Shown here piece by piece: positions 9,172-18,361 of a stretch of 64,000 nt of DNA. How positions within the stretch are numbered: the stretch's first letter is position 1; every line of letters begins with the position of its first letter. This DNA is from an uncultured Opitutia bacterium (GTDB lineage: Bacteria > Verrucomicrobiota > Verrucomicrobiia > Opitutales > Opitutaceae). Below the pieces are notes generated by a model. That model worked only from the letters and a program-made list of their open reading frames with translations, did not search any database and was not told the origin of the DNA. The position numbers were made by a program, and so were the translations under genes. The DNA is taken from assembly GCA_903896015.1 (NCBI GenBank), contig CAITWF010000016.1:62001-126000 (forward strand). Direction: 5' to 3'.

Positions 9172-11462
9172 GCCGGTGGAAAACAATTCTTCGCGTCTTG
9201 CCGCCGCTGCTCGCGCTCCTCGCAAATTTATCTTTCGCCCAAAATCCGGCGCAGCGACCCGCGCCGCACATCGGCTTCGTTTATCCGGCCGGCGGGCAAA
9301 AAGGGACGACGTTGGCCGTCTCGATTGGTGGACAGAATCTCAGCGGCGACGTCACCGCTTACTTTACCAGCACGGGCGTAACGGCGAAATTCGCCAGCTA
9401 CGAACGGCCGCTGACGGGCAAGGAGACCCAGGAACTGCGCGACGAGTTGCAGAAACTCCAAGAGAAGCGCACCGAAGCGCGCGCTGACGCGACCAAGCCG
9501 GCGTTCACCGTGGCGGACGAGCAACGCGTGGCCGAAATTCGCGATCAACTAGCGAAACGGGCGAACCGCACGGCCAATCCCGTCATCGCTGAAACCGTCA
9601 CGCTCGACCTCACGCTCGCGGCGGATGCGGTGCCGGGCGCATGCGAGCTGCGGTTAAAAACGGTCGGCGGCCTCTCAAATCCCATGCTTTTTTGCATCGG
9701 CCAACTGCCGGAGTTCGCGGAAAAAGTTGCGACCGTGACGAGCGAGCCCGCGGCCGGGCAGAATACCGCCCAGGCTCCGCGTACCAGCAGAGCGCACACG
9801 AACCTGCCAATCACTCTGCCCGCCACCGTCAACGGCCAGATCCTGCCCGGCGAGGTCGATCGTTTTCACTTCGCCGCGCGCGCGGGTCAGCGGCTTGTCG
9901 CCGTCGTCAGCGCGCGCGAATTGATCCCTTATCTCGCCGACGCGGTGCCGGGCTGGTTTCAGGCGACGCTCGCGTTGCGCGATGCGACAGGCCGTGAACT
10001 CGCCTACGACGACGACTACCGCTTCAATCCCGATCCCGTCCTCGCCTACACGATTCCGACCACCGGTGACTACACGATCGAGATCAAGGACGCGATCTAC
10101 CGCGGCCGGGAGGATTTCGTCTACCGGATCGCGATCGGCGAACTGCCGTTCGTGACAAGCATTTTTCCGCTGGGCGGCACGCGCGGGCAACGCACGACGT
10201 TCGCCGTGTCCGGCTGGAATCTGCCAGTCGATCACCTTGCGATGGAGACGAAGGAAAAAATGCCGGGCACGTTTCTGCTCTCCGTTCGCAACGGCGAGGT
10301 TCTGTCCAATTCCGTCCGCTTCGTGCTCGATGCCCAACCTGACTGCCCCGAGGTCGAGCCGGACGACCGTCCGGAAAACGCGCAGCCGCTCACGCTCCCC
10401 GCAATCGTCAACGGTCGCATCGAACGGTCCGGCGATGTCGACGTGTTTCGCTTCGAGGGAAAATCCGGCGGCGAAATTGTTGCGGAAGTGTTCGCGCGCC
10501 GGCTCGGCTCGCCGCTCGACTCGGTGCTCAAGCTCACCGACGCGTCCGGCAAGCAGCTCGCGCTGAACGACGACTTCGACGACAAGGCCGCCGGTTTGCT
10601 CACGCACCAGGCCGACTCACGGATCAGTTTCAAGCTGCCGGCCGACGGAATTTATTTTCTCACGCTCGCGGACGCGCAGAATCAAGGCGGCCCCGAGTAT
10701 GCCTACCGCCTACACGTCCACGCGCCGCAGCCCGATTTCGAACTGCGCGTCACGCCCTCAGGCGTGAATGTCCGCGCCGGCGCGAGCACGCCACTGACGG
10801 TCTACGCGCTCCGGCGTGACGGTTTCAACGGCGAGATCGAGCTCTCGTTGCGGGAGGCCCCGTGGGGCTTCACACTCGCTGGCGCGAAGATTCCCGCCGG
10901 TCAGGACAAAGTCCAAGTCACGCTCACCGCGCCGTTCGGTTCGCAAGACGAGCTTTTCGATCTCACGCTCGCGGGCGTCGCCACGATCGGGGGTAAACCC
11001 GTCGCGCGCCTCGCGGTGCCCGCAGAAGACATGATGCAGGCCTTCGCCTACCGGCATCTTGTGCCCGCCAGCGAATTCAAAGTCGCCGTGAATGGTCGCG
11101 GCGCGCCCTTCCGGGTCCTCTCAAAGACACCCGTGCAACTGGTGCCCGGCCGCACAATCCACGTGCAAATCGCGACGCCGGCGGCGCGAGCCGTGGGCAA
11201 TGTGGAATTTGAACTCGGCGAGCCGCCGGAGGGCGTAACGGTTTTGAAATCGTCTGGCAGTGGCGGCACGATCGATGTCGTGCTCGCGTGCGACGCAGCC
11301 AAGATCAAGCCCGGCCTGCACGGGAATCTTCTGCTGAACGGATTTAGTCAGCGCACCAATCCCAATGCGAAAGGCGCCGGCGCACGCACCCAGCGCGTGC
11401 CGCTCGGCACCGTGCCGGCGATTCCGTTTGAAGTCGTAGCCGCACCCGAGCCATCGAGCTAA
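9168..11462 (+). CDS. Exported protein with two pre-peptidase C-terminal (PPC) domains
   Basis: 764 residues with a signal peptide (LPPLLALLANLSFAQ). After an Ig-like N-terminal part and a charged helical linker (about residues 85-135) come two PPC-like beta domains, each with the signature of a VNG...D.F.F strand pair: TVNGQILPGEVDRFHFAA and IVNGRIERSGDVDVFRFEG. Between and after them are IPT/Ig-like modules (FPLGGTRGQRTTFAVSGWNL). No catalytic domain is visible, so it is probably a binding or scaffold protein outside the cytoplasm. It overlaps the DUF1501 gene by ATGA. This third member commonly accompanies DUF1549/DUF1501 pairs. Confidence 0.82.
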   Translation: MSRWKTILRVLPPLLALLANLSFAQNPAQRPAPHIGFVYPAGGQKGTTLAVSIGGQNLSGDVTAYFTSTGVTAKFASYERPLTGKETQELRDELQKLQEKRTEARADATKPAFTVADEQRVAEIRDQLAKRANRTANPVIAETVTLDLTLAADAVPGACELRLKTVGGLSNPMLFCIGQLPEFAEKVATVTSEPAAGQNTAQAPRTSRAHTNLPITLPATVNGQILPGEVDRFHFAARAGQRLVAVVSARELIPYLADAVPGWFQATLALRDATGRELAYDDDYRFNPDPVLAYTIPTTGDYTIEIKDAIYRGREDFVYRIAIGELPFVTSIFPLGGTRGQRTTFAVSGWNLPVDHLAMETKEKMPGTFLLSVRNGEVLSNSVRFVLDAQPDCPEVEPDDRPENAQPLTLPAIVNGRIERSGDVDVFRFEGKSGGEIVAEVFARRLGSPLDSVLKLTDASGKQLALNDDFDDKAAGLLTHQADSRISFKLPADGIYFLTLADAQNQGGPEYAYRLHVHAPQPDFELRVTPSGVNVRAGASTPLTVYALRRDGFNGEIELSLREAPWGFTLAGAKIPAGQDKVQVTLTAPFGSQDELFDLTLAGVATIGGKPVARLAVPAEDMMQAFAYRHLVPASEFKVAVNGRGAPFRVLSKTPVQLVPGRTIHVQIATPAARAVGNVEFELGEPPEGVTVLKSSGSGGTIDVVLACDAAKIKPGLHGNLLLNGFSQRTNPNAKGAGARTQRVPLGTVPAIPFEVVAAPEPSS

Positions 11463-11529
11463 CCTGTTGGGGCATTTGCACCGCGAGGCGCGGGCTTGCA
11501 TTGCCCTTCCGGGCTGGCATTTAGAATGG

Positions 11530-12555
11530 ATGCGCCCCGCCCCACGCCCGCTAATCCTCGTCCTGTTCATGCTGATTGTTTCGCTGGCCCGCGGGCACGA
11601 GCCGGTGGCCGAGATGCTCGATGCGGCGCAAAAATTTCTCGGCGCACTCGACGCACCGCAAAAAACCAAGGCGATCTACGAATTGTCGTCGAACGAGCGG
11701 GAAACGTGGTTCTTCGTGCCGATCGCCCGGCACGGGATTCCGTTGACGGAGCTGGCACCGGCGCAGCGCGAGCTCGCGCTCGCCTTGCTGCGATCGGGAT
11801 TAAGCCAGCGAGCGTTTGCCCGCGCCGAATCGATCCGATCGCTGGACAACGTGCTCAAGGAAATCGAGCACGACACGCCGAAGGGCCGCCGCAATCCCGA
11901 GCTCTACTACATCACAATTTTTGGCGAGCCGGCGGCGGGCGCATCATGGGGCTGGCGCTTTGAGGGCCATCATCTCTCCTTCAACTTCACGATCGTGCGG
12001 GGCGAGCAGGTGTTGTTCGCACCGGAATTCATGGGCAGCAACCCGGCGGAAGTGCGCGCCGGTCCCCGTCAGGGAGAGCGCAACCTCGCCGAGGAGGAGG
12101 ACCTCGGGCGGGCCTTCGTGCAATCGCTCGACGACGCGCAAAGGAAGATCGCGGTGATCGAAGCGAAGTCACCGAACGAAATTCTCACGAGCAACAAGCC
12201 GCGCGTCGATCCGATCGCGCCAGCGGGACTCCCGGCCGCGCAGTTGACGACCGGCCAGCGGGCGGCGCTGCGGGCCTTGCTGACAATCTACGCGACACGC
12301 AATCGCGCCGAGCTGGCCGACGCCGCGCTTGCGGAGATCGATGCGGCCGGTTTCGACAAAGTGAGCTTCGCGTGGGCCGGCGGCTTCGCGCCGGGGCAAG
12401 GCCACTATTACCGGATTCAGGGCCCGACCTTCGTCGTTGAATTCGACAACACGCAGAACAACGCCAACCACATCCACACCGTGTGGCGCGACTTCAAGAA
12501 CGACTTCGGCCACGATCTCCTCGCCGAGCACTACGCCCACGACCACGCGAAGTGA
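11530..12555 (+). CDS. DUF3500 family exported protein
   Basis: 341 residues from the ATG giving MRPAPRPLILVLFMLIVSLA, a signal peptide; an upstream in-frame ATG at 11467 would bury that signal and is unlikely. The body matches the DUF3500 family: RHGIPLTELAPAQRELALAL, YYITIFGEPA, WGWRFEGHHLSFNFT, and the C-terminal VEFDNTQNNANHIHTVWRD with a His-rich tail. The histidines suggest metal binding, but no function is established for the family. It follows the PPC gene by 67 bases and may share its transcript. Confidence 0.85.
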   Translation: MRPAPRPLILVLFMLIVSLARGHEPVAEMLDAAQKFLGALDAPQKTKAIYELSSNERETWFFVPIARHGIPLTELAPAQRELALALLRSGLSQRAFARAESIRSLDNVLKEIEHDTPKGRRNPELYYITIFGEPAAGASWGWRFEGHHLSFNFTIVRGEQVLFAPEFMGSNPAEVRAGPRQGERNLAEEEDLGRAFVQSLDDAQRKIAVIEAKSPNEILTSNKPRVDPIAPAGLPAAQLTTGQRAALRALLTIYATRNRAELADAALAEIDAAGFDKVSFAWAGGFAPGQGHYYRIQGPTFVVEFDNTQNNANHIHTVWRDFKNDFGHDLLAEHYAHDHAK

Positions 12556-12659
12556 TGCAGCCCAATTTCCGCGCGCACAGGGCGTTACGGGAAATTGTGA
12601 ATCAAAGGCGGACGTTTTCCGAAAAAAAGTCTGGACGGCAGTCACAAGTTGGTCACTTT

Positions 12660-12827
12660 CGCCCCCGCATCAGGAACGAGTCGGCCCTCCACAAGCCGGC
12701 TCCGCCAACCGGGCCGGGAGCGGCCACGGTGGATCGAGCGAAAGCTCGGATGTGCGCAACCCGCAAGGGGGGCGAACCAAGAACGCTCCCGAAGACGAAA
12801 CCGATCTGATGCCCAGATCGGTTTTTT
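12660..12827 (+). ncRNA. Candidate structured RNA in the gene-free stretch before the small integrase-like gene
   Basis: The interval 12556-12876 (321 bases) has no convincing gene. It contains a 5-bp stem closed by a GAAA tetraloop (12735-12748), a short stem closed by a GCAA tetraloop (12760-12769), and then a strong terminator hairpin (12798-12827). Two GNRA-type loops upstream of a terminator are suggestive of a small RNA or a leader. I could not match it to RNase P, 6S, SRP, tmRNA or a riboswitch I know. The 5' boundary is arbitrary. It may equally be the 3' end of the DUF3500 transcript. Confidence 0.25.
12798..12827 (+). terminator. Rho-independent terminator
   Basis: Perfect 11-bp stem AAACCGATCTG, loop ATGCC, CAGATCGGTTT, running into a six-T tract. 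It lies 243 bases after the DUF3500 stop and 49 bases before the next start codon, so it ends either a long 3' untranslated region or a separate small transcript. Confidence 0.85.
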
Positions 12828-12876
12828 GTTTTCACACCTGCTGCGCGATAACCTCCCACAAAGAACATCACGCATC

Positions 12877-13137
12877 ATGAACACCGTCACCACCCTCCCT
12901 GGCATCCGCGTTCACGCGGAGAACGAGAATCACCACCTGTGGAACAACCACGGGACTTGGTTTCTGCATTACACCATTCATCCGACGCCTTTCACGAAGG
13001 AGCGCATCCGCCGCTCGCTCGGAACCAAGGACGTCGAAGTCGCCCGCACCCGCCGCGATGCCTTCTTTGCTCATCTCACGAGCGAAGCGGCCAAGGCGAC
13101 CGCCACCGCACCGACGCGCAAGGCGTTCGCCGCCTGA
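12877..13137 (+). CDS. Small protein resembling the N-terminal arm domain of a tyrosine recombinase
   Basis: 86 residues beginning MNTVTTLPGIRV. The central part, WNNHGTWFLHYTIHP then RIRRSLGTKDVEVARTRRDA, has the three-strand-plus-helix pattern of the arm-type DNA-binding domain that opens phage-type integrases (a strand with W/H/Y, then R-SL-T-D...A...RD). No catalytic core (R-H-R-Y) follows: the gene stops after an Ala/Thr-rich tail and a terminator follows. It may be a stand-alone DNA-binding protein or a remnant of an integrase. It is flanked by a terminator on each side, so it is an independent transcription unit. The family assignment is my inference. Confidence 0.6.
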   Translation: MNTVTTLPGIRVHAENENHHLWNNHGTWFLHYTIHPTPFTKERIRRSLGTKDVEVARTRRDAFFAHLTSEAAKATATAPTRKAFAA

Positions 13138-13169
13138 AACTGAACTCCACCGGAGTTCTGCTCAAACCG

Positions 13170-13197
13170 TCGCGCCGATGAACTCGGCGCGATTTTA
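13170..13197 (+). terminator. Rho-independent terminator after the small gene
   Basis: 9-bp stem TCGCGCCGA, loop TGAAC, TCGGCGCGA, then TTTTA. It begins 33 bases after the small gene's stop and lies just beyond the 3' end of the convergent 1711-residue gene. On the minus strand there is no matching U-tract. Confidence 0.75.
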
Positions 13198-13202
13198 TTC
13201 GC

Positions 13203-16200
13203 TCACGGAATCTTCAACCGCTGGCCGGGACGCAGCGCGTTCTCACCTTTGAGAACTTCGCGGTTAGCATCGTAAATATCCTGCCAGCGAGCGCTCGTGC
13301 CGTAGTAGCGCACGCTGATGCGCGTCAACGAATCGCCTTCCTGCACCACATGCGTGCGCGGCTGGGCCGGCGCCGGCGGCGCGACCACCGGAGTTGACGG
13401 CTGCACCGCGATCGTCGGCACGCCGCTGCTCGACAACGATGAAACCCCGGCCGGCGGCAACGAGCCACCGCCGTTGATCAAGCGCGCGGCCGAGGCAATC
13501 TGGTCGAGCGTGCCCTGCGCCTGGCGCAAGCGCGCGCTGATCGCGGCGTTGTCCTGCTGGAGCTGCGCAACCCGCGACGCGCGGTCGCGATCGGTGGCGG
13601 CGAGGGAATCGGCGAGGCGCGTGTTTTCGGCGCGCAGCGACACGAGATCGCGCTGGGCCGAGGCGAGTTGGGCCGTGGCCGCCGCGAGTCCGGCGGCCCG
13701 CTGCTCGGCATCCGCGAGCTTGGAGTTTTCGTCCCGCAGCGCCGCCAGTTGCACCTGCAATTCTTTCAACTGGGCGGAGAGTTTTTCATTGGCGCCCGTG
13801 AGATCGGCCACCGTCGACCCCTGCGTGTCGGCGGCTTTCTGCGTGTCGGCAAGTTTGGCCTTCACGCTGTCGAGTTCGCCCCGAAGGCCCGCCGCCGAAT
13901 CGCTCGCCGCGCGCAATGCCGTCAACTGCCCGGTGAGTTCTTTGACTTGCGCGGTCAGCTTGTCGTTGGCCGCGGTAAGGTCGTTGACGGTTGCAAGCTG
14001 GGATTGCGCCGCCTGATCGTTCGCGGTGACGCGGGATTTTAGCTCGGCCAGTTCAGCGCGCATCACGTCGGAAGCCTGGCGGAATTGAGCGAGTTGCTTT
14101 TCGGCGGCGGCTTTGTCGGTGGCGAGCTTCTCGTTGAGCCCGGTGAGCTCGGCGACGCTCGCCCCGTGCGAGTCGGCCGCCTTCACGGCGTCCGCGTATT
14201 TCGCCTGGAGCGCGGAGTAATCCGCGCGTGTCTTTTCCGATTCCGTCTTCGCCGCGGTGGTCGCCTGTTGCGCTTGCGTAATCCGGCGCTCGGCCTCGGT
14301 AAGTTTGGCAAACATGTCCTCGACCTGCGTGCGCAGGTTGTCGCGCTCCTGTGCGGGCGCCTTCGTGGCGGCGCGCGCGGCGTCGAGTTCCTTCGTCCGC
14401 GCCTCGAGATCGGCGGCGAGCCGGGTCTGCTCGGTGCGCGCATTCTCCAGATCACGCTGGGCACTCTGGACCTTGAGCTTGAGTTGATCGTTTTCGGATT
14501 TGAGCGTGGAGTCGTCGGATCCTTTGGCCTCGAGGAGCGCGTGGTTGGCATCGGCCAGTGACTTGTTGGTTTCACGCGACCGCTGGAGCTGGGCGGCAAG
14601 CCCGGAAACCTCGCCGGCGGAATTTTTCCGGTCCTCTTCGAGCTGCGTCTCGAGATCGCGGACGCGGTTTTGGAGGGTCTGCATCTCGAGCTTCATCGCC
14701 TCGGTCGGCGCGGCGCGGGCCGCGGTGGCTTGCGCGGCGAGTGCGGCGGCGGCGCTTTGTTTCGCCACCTCAAGATCCTTTTGGAGGCTGTCGTTCTTCG
14801 CGTTGAGATCGGCAATCGTGCGGCCCGCACCGTCGAGTTGGGCGTTGAGCTTGGCGAGCGTCTCAGCGTCGGCAGTCTGCGCCGACTGCGTGGCGACGAG
14901 CTTGTCGCGCTCGGCCGTCACCGCCGCGAGGCGAGCGGTGAGATCGGCGACTTTTTGCGCCGCGAGCTGGCTCGTGGATTGCGCCTGCTGTGCCGCGGCG
15001 ACACGCGACTGGGCCTCGGTCAGTTCGGAGCGCAGACGGGAGATCGCGGCGATATTCGCTGCGTCGGTGTTTTGCGCGGTGGCGAGGGCGTTGCGCAGTT
15101 CCTTGAGTTGGGCGGCATCCGCCGCGGAGCCAACAGCGGCCGCCTGCAATTTTTCATTCTGCGCCGTGAGCGAGGCCGTCGTCTGCTCGAGGCGGCGGAG
15201 TTCGGTGTTGGCGCCGACGAGCGAGGCCTTGAGTTCGGCTATTTGCGCGGTGTCGGCGGGACTGGATCGCGGTTTTTCGGAGCGCGCGGTCTCAAGCGCC
15301 GTCTTCGCCTCGGCTGCAGCTGCGATCGCTTGATCGCGTTCGGTGCGAGATTGGGTCAGTTCCTTTGCGGCTGCGGCCGCTTGCGCGGAGAGCGCGGCCC
15401 GGGTTTTTTCCGCCTCTGCCAGCGATTGTTCAGCGCTCGCCACACGCGTCTGGAGGGCGTTGGCATCCGCCGCGCGACTATCATTTGCCTTCTGCAGCCG
15501 GGCCGTTTCCGCACGAAGCTGCCCCAGTTCGGTCTGTGCTGCGGAAAGCTGGGCCAAGACTTGCGCGGAGGGCGGCGCATCCTGCGCCGCACGAGTCTTC
15601 GACGTGAGCGCATCATTCTGCGCAGCGAGCGATACATTGGCCTGCTCCAAGCGGCGGAGATCGGCGTTGGCGCTGACGAGCGACGCCTTGAGATCGGCGA
15701 TTTGGGCGGCGTCGGCGGGGCTGGACCGCGGCTTGTCGGCGCGCGCGGCCTCAAGCGCCGTCTTCGCCTCGGCCGCCGCCGCGACCGCCTGATCGCGCTC
15801 GGCTCGCACTTGAATCAGCTCCTTGGAATCCGCCGCGGATTTGGTGGATTGCCCGGACAATTCGGCCACGCGGCGCTCCAACGCGGCTTTGTCGGAGGCA
15901 AGTGCCGTGCGGGCCTTTTCCGTATCAGCAAGTGACTGCTCGGCGGTGGCGGCGCGCAACTGGAGGGTGTTGGTCTCGGCCGTGCGACTTTCGCTCGCCG
16001 TCTGGAGCCGGGAATTTTCAGCGCGGAGCCGGGCGAGTTCGGATTGGGCGGCGGTGAGTTCGGCGGACGTCTGGGGCGCGACCACAGAGTTTTGCAGCGC
16101 GCGATTCTTGGACGTCAGCTCATCGACTTGGGCCGTTAGCTGAGCGATATCGCGCTCGCGTTTGCGAGCGGCGTCGACGGCGTTGGCCAACTGATTCTTA

Positions 16201-18338
16201 AGTTCGGTCGTTTGCGCCGCATCCACAGCCGGCGCGGCAGAGCGCGCGGCAGCGCTGGCGAGCTGAGTTTCGAGCGCGGCCTTTTCGTTCGCCAGCGCCG
16301 TGCGAGCTTTCTCGGCATCGGCCAGCGCCCGCTCGGCCTGCGCAGCGCGGGCCTGCAGCGCGGTGGTCGCCCCTGCCGAGGTCTGATTGTCCTGAGTGAG
16401 GCGCGCATTCTCGGCGCGCATCGCGGCAAGCGAGTTCTGCGCTTCCCCGAGCTGCGCAGAAATTTTCTTCAGCTCATCCGCTGAGGCGGAATTGTCGGCC
16501 ACCGGCGGCGTGGCGGCGACGCGCGCGTTTTCCGCGGTGAGTCGCTGGTTCGCGGCGCGTAGCTCGTCGAGCTGGCGCATCAAGTCGGCGATTTTGCCGT
16601 CGTCGGTCGCGGTGCCGATAGATGCGGGCGATGCGCCTGACGAACCTGAATTGGCTTGGGCGCGCGCCAGTTGGCGGTTGAGCTGGCCCAACTGGATCGT
16701 GGAGCGCTTCACCTCGTCGTTGAGACGCGCGTTATCGGCGATGAGCTTCGCGATGCGCGGATCATCCGCGTTAGCGCCAGTCTTGCCATCGCCGGAAACC
16801 GTGGCCGCGGAATCGCGCGCCGTCTTCAACTGCGCGGCGAGATCGGCCGACTGCCGCAACGCCTGATCTTTTTCGCTGCGGAGGCCGTCGGTCTCACGCG
16901 AGAGTTTTTCCACCTGGGCGCGGAGCGCGGCATCCTGCGGGTCGGTGGCCGGAGGCGTTTTCGCCGCGGCGGCGAGCCGATCGTTGTCCGCGCGCAGTTT
17001 TTCAAGGTCGTTGCGCGCGGCGGCAAGTTGGCGGTTGAGCGCCGCGATTTCGTCCGGCGCCTGCTTGGGAACAGCCTTGAGTCGCGTGTTTTCGTCCGCG
17101 AGCCGGAGCGCAGTTTCGCGCGCGTCGGCAAGTTGCGCCTGCAGGTCGGCAAGCTGCTGGGCCAGCCGATCGCGTGCGGAGGTGTCGACGGGTTTGGCGG
17201 CGGCCGACTTTGCCGCAGTTTCGGCGGCGGCGGCGCGTTGCTCCAACGCGGTCTTCTCGCGCGCGAGTGTCTGCGCGGTGTCGGTCAGGCGGGCGTTGTC
17301 CGCGCGCGTGCGTTCCAGGTCGGTCCGCAAGGCGGCAAGCTGCGCGTTGAGCCCCGCAAGATCGGCGCTCGCTGCGGCGGGTGCGGCCGCGGCCACTGCC
17401 GAAGTCGGCGATGGGCTGGACGCCACGCCGAGCTGCGCGCGAAGTTTTGTGATCGCGGTGGACGCGTCGGTGAGCTGCGCGGGCGTGAGTTGTTGGGCGA
17501 CGATGTCGCGGCCCGTGGACTTCGCACCGTTGTCGACGGCGAGTGAGAGCCAGGCATAAGCCTGTGGAAGATCCACCGGCGCGCCGCGTCCCTCGGCGAG
17601 GAGAATGCCGAGGTTGTTCTGCGCCGGAGCAAAATTCTGCTCCGCGGCCGCGCGATAAAGGGCCACCGCCCCCGCCGTATCGGGAGGAGAGCCGCGGCCC
17701 TCCTCCAGCATCAGCGCGAGATTGTAGCGAGCGCGGGCGTAGCCCTGATTCGACGCCGAACGATACCAGCGCTGGGCCGTCGCCTCATCCTTCGCCACTC
17801 CGCGGCCCAGTTCATAGGCCAGCGCCAGATTGTATTGGGCCTCGGCGATCGCGCCCGACTGGCGATCGGCAGCCTGCCTAAACCACAGCGCCGCCTCGAA
17901 GAAATCCTGTTTCACGCCGATGCCGTTCGCATACATGTTGCCGACGTTGAACTGCGCCGGTGCGAAGCCCTGCTCGGCCGCCTTGAGATAAAATTTAAAC
18001 GCCGTCGGGAGATCCGCCGCCACGCCGTTGCCCAGCTCGTGCATCATGCCGAGGTTGAACAGCGCCGGCGCGTAGCCCTTGTCCGCCGACTGCTGATAGG
18101 CGCGCAACGCCTCCGGCGCACTGCGCGTCAGCCCGCCCTGCCCGTTGGCGAGCAGGTTCCCGAGCACGTTCAGCGCCTCCGGATCGCCCTGCGCCGCGCG
18201 CGCCTGGATCGTGGCGACGTCGACGTTCTGCCCCCGCGCAACCACCACCGGCCCTAGCGCCAGCAGCGCGGCAGCCAGCAGCGCGCGCGAGTGCTTGGAG
18301 AGCTGGAAATTCGACGAGGCGGCGACAGGTTTACGCAC
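13203..18338 (-). CDS. Giant Sel1-repeat / coiled-coil / LysM exported protein
   Basis: 1711 residues starting with GTG. A signal peptide (about 16-36, ending VVVARG) is followed by about six Sel1-type (TPR-like) repeats at roughly residues 51-270, each with A.A...LG.....G.GV....A..W/Y. From about 310 to 1600 it is an almost unbroken Ala/Glu/Lys/Gln/Leu-rich coiled coil with recurring LRAENARL-type heptads. A C-terminal LysM domain (about 1660-1709) has VVQEGDSLTRISVRYYG and LRPGQRLKIP and should bind peptidoglycan. The architecture suggests a periplasmic wall-anchored spacer or scaffold. Part of the coiled coil is internally duplicated. It is downstream of and co-oriented with the YfhO-like gene. 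Confidence 0.85.
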   Translation of the reverse strand: MRKPVAASSNFQLSKHSRALLAAALLALGPVVVARGQNVDVATIQARAAQGDPEALNVLGNLLANGQGGLTRSAPEALRAYQQSADKGYAPALFNLGMMHELGNGVAADLPTAFKFYLKAAEQGFAPAQFNVGNMYANGIGVKQDFFEAALWFRQAADRQSGAIAEAQYNLALAYELGRGVAKDEATAQRWYRSASNQGYARARYNLALMLEEGRGSPPDTAGAVALYRAAAEQNFAPAQNNLGILLAEGRGAPVDLPQAYAWLSLAVDNGAKSTGRDIVAQQLTPAQLTDASTAITKLRAQLGVASSPSPTSAVAAAAPAAASADLAGLNAQLAALRTDLERTRADNARLTDTAQTLAREKTALEQRAAAAETAAKSAAAKPVDTSARDRLAQQLADLQAQLADARETALRLADENTRLKAVPKQAPDEIAALNRQLAAARNDLEKLRADNDRLAAAAKTPPATDPQDAALRAQVEKLSRETDGLRSEKDQALRQSADLAAQLKTARDSAATVSGDGKTGANADDPRIAKLIADNARLNDEVKRSTIQLGQLNRQLARAQANSGSSGASPASIGTATDDGKIADLMRQLDELRAANQRLTAENARVAATPPVADNSASADELKKISAQLGEAQNSLAAMRAENARLTQDNQTSAGATTALQARAAQAERALADAEKARTALANEKAALETQLASAAARSAAPAVDAAQTTELKNQLANAVDAARKRERDIAQLTAQVDELTSKNRALQNSVVAPQTSAELTAAQSELARLRAENSRLQTASESRTAETNTLQLRAATAEQSLADTEKARTALASDKAALERRVAELSGQSTKSAADSKELIQVRAERDQAVAAAAEAKTALEAARADKPRSSPADAAQIADLKASLVSANADLRRLEQANVSLAAQNDALTSKTRAAQDAPPSAQVLAQLSAAQTELGQLRAETARLQKANDSRAADANALQTRVASAEQSLAEAEKTRAALSAQAAAAAKELTQSRTERDQAIAAAAEAKTALETARSEKPRSSPADTAQIAELKASLVGANTELRRLEQTTASLTAQNEKLQAAAVGSAADAAQLKELRNALATAQNTDAANIAAISRLRSELTEAQSRVAAAQQAQSTSQLAAQKVADLTARLAAVTAERDKLVATQSAQTADAETLAKLNAQLDGAGRTIADLNAKNDSLQKDLEVAKQSAAAALAAQATAARAAPTEAMKLEMQTLQNRVRDLETQLEEDRKNSAGEVSGLAAQLQRSRETNKSLADANHALLEAKGSDDSTLKSENDQLKLKVQSAQRDLENARTEQTRLAADLEARTKELDAARAATKAPAQERDNLRTQVEDMFAKLTEAERRITQAQQATTAAKTESEKTRADYSALQAKYADAVKAADSHGASVAELTGLNEKLATDKAAAEKQLAQFRQASDVMRAELAELKSRVTANDQAAQSQLATVNDLTAANDKLTAQVKELTGQLTALRAASDSAAGLRGELDSVKAKLADTQKAADTQGSTVADLTGANEKLSAQLKELQVQLAALRDENSKLADAEQRAAGLAAATAQLASAQRDLVSLRAENTRLADSLAATDRDRASRVAQLQQDNAAISARLRQAQGTLDQIASAARLINGGGSLPPAGVSSLSSSGVPTIAVQPSTPVVAPPAPAQPRTHVVQEGDSLTRISVRYYGTSARWQDIYDANREVLKGENALRPGQRLKIP
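15170..16087 (-). repeat. Internal direct duplication (about 459-bp unit) in the coiled-coil region
   Basis: Two adjacent stretches about 459 bases (153 codons) apart are clearly similar. Compare the protein blocks KPRSSPADAAQIADLKASLV and KPRSSPADTAQIAELKASLV, and the DNA around 15252 and 15711. The similarity continues through the EQSLAEAEKTRAAL and EQSLADTEKARTAL blocks (DNA around 15447 and 15906). The unit length is a multiple of three, so it reads as an in-frame tandem duplication that lengthened the coiled coil. Confidence 0.7.
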
Positions 18339-18361
18339 GGGACTCGTTTAAGGACAAAACC

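Noticed and set aside
12642-12905. An 87-codon minus-strand frame across the terminator region
   Set aside because: It spans a strong plus-strand terminator and has no protein-like pattern; the RNA and terminator interpretation is better.
13203-18338. The coiled-coil region as a DNA-repair or SMC-type protein
   Set aside because: There is no Walker A/B or hinge domain, a signal peptide is present, and the C-terminus is LysM, so an exported wall-associated protein fits better.
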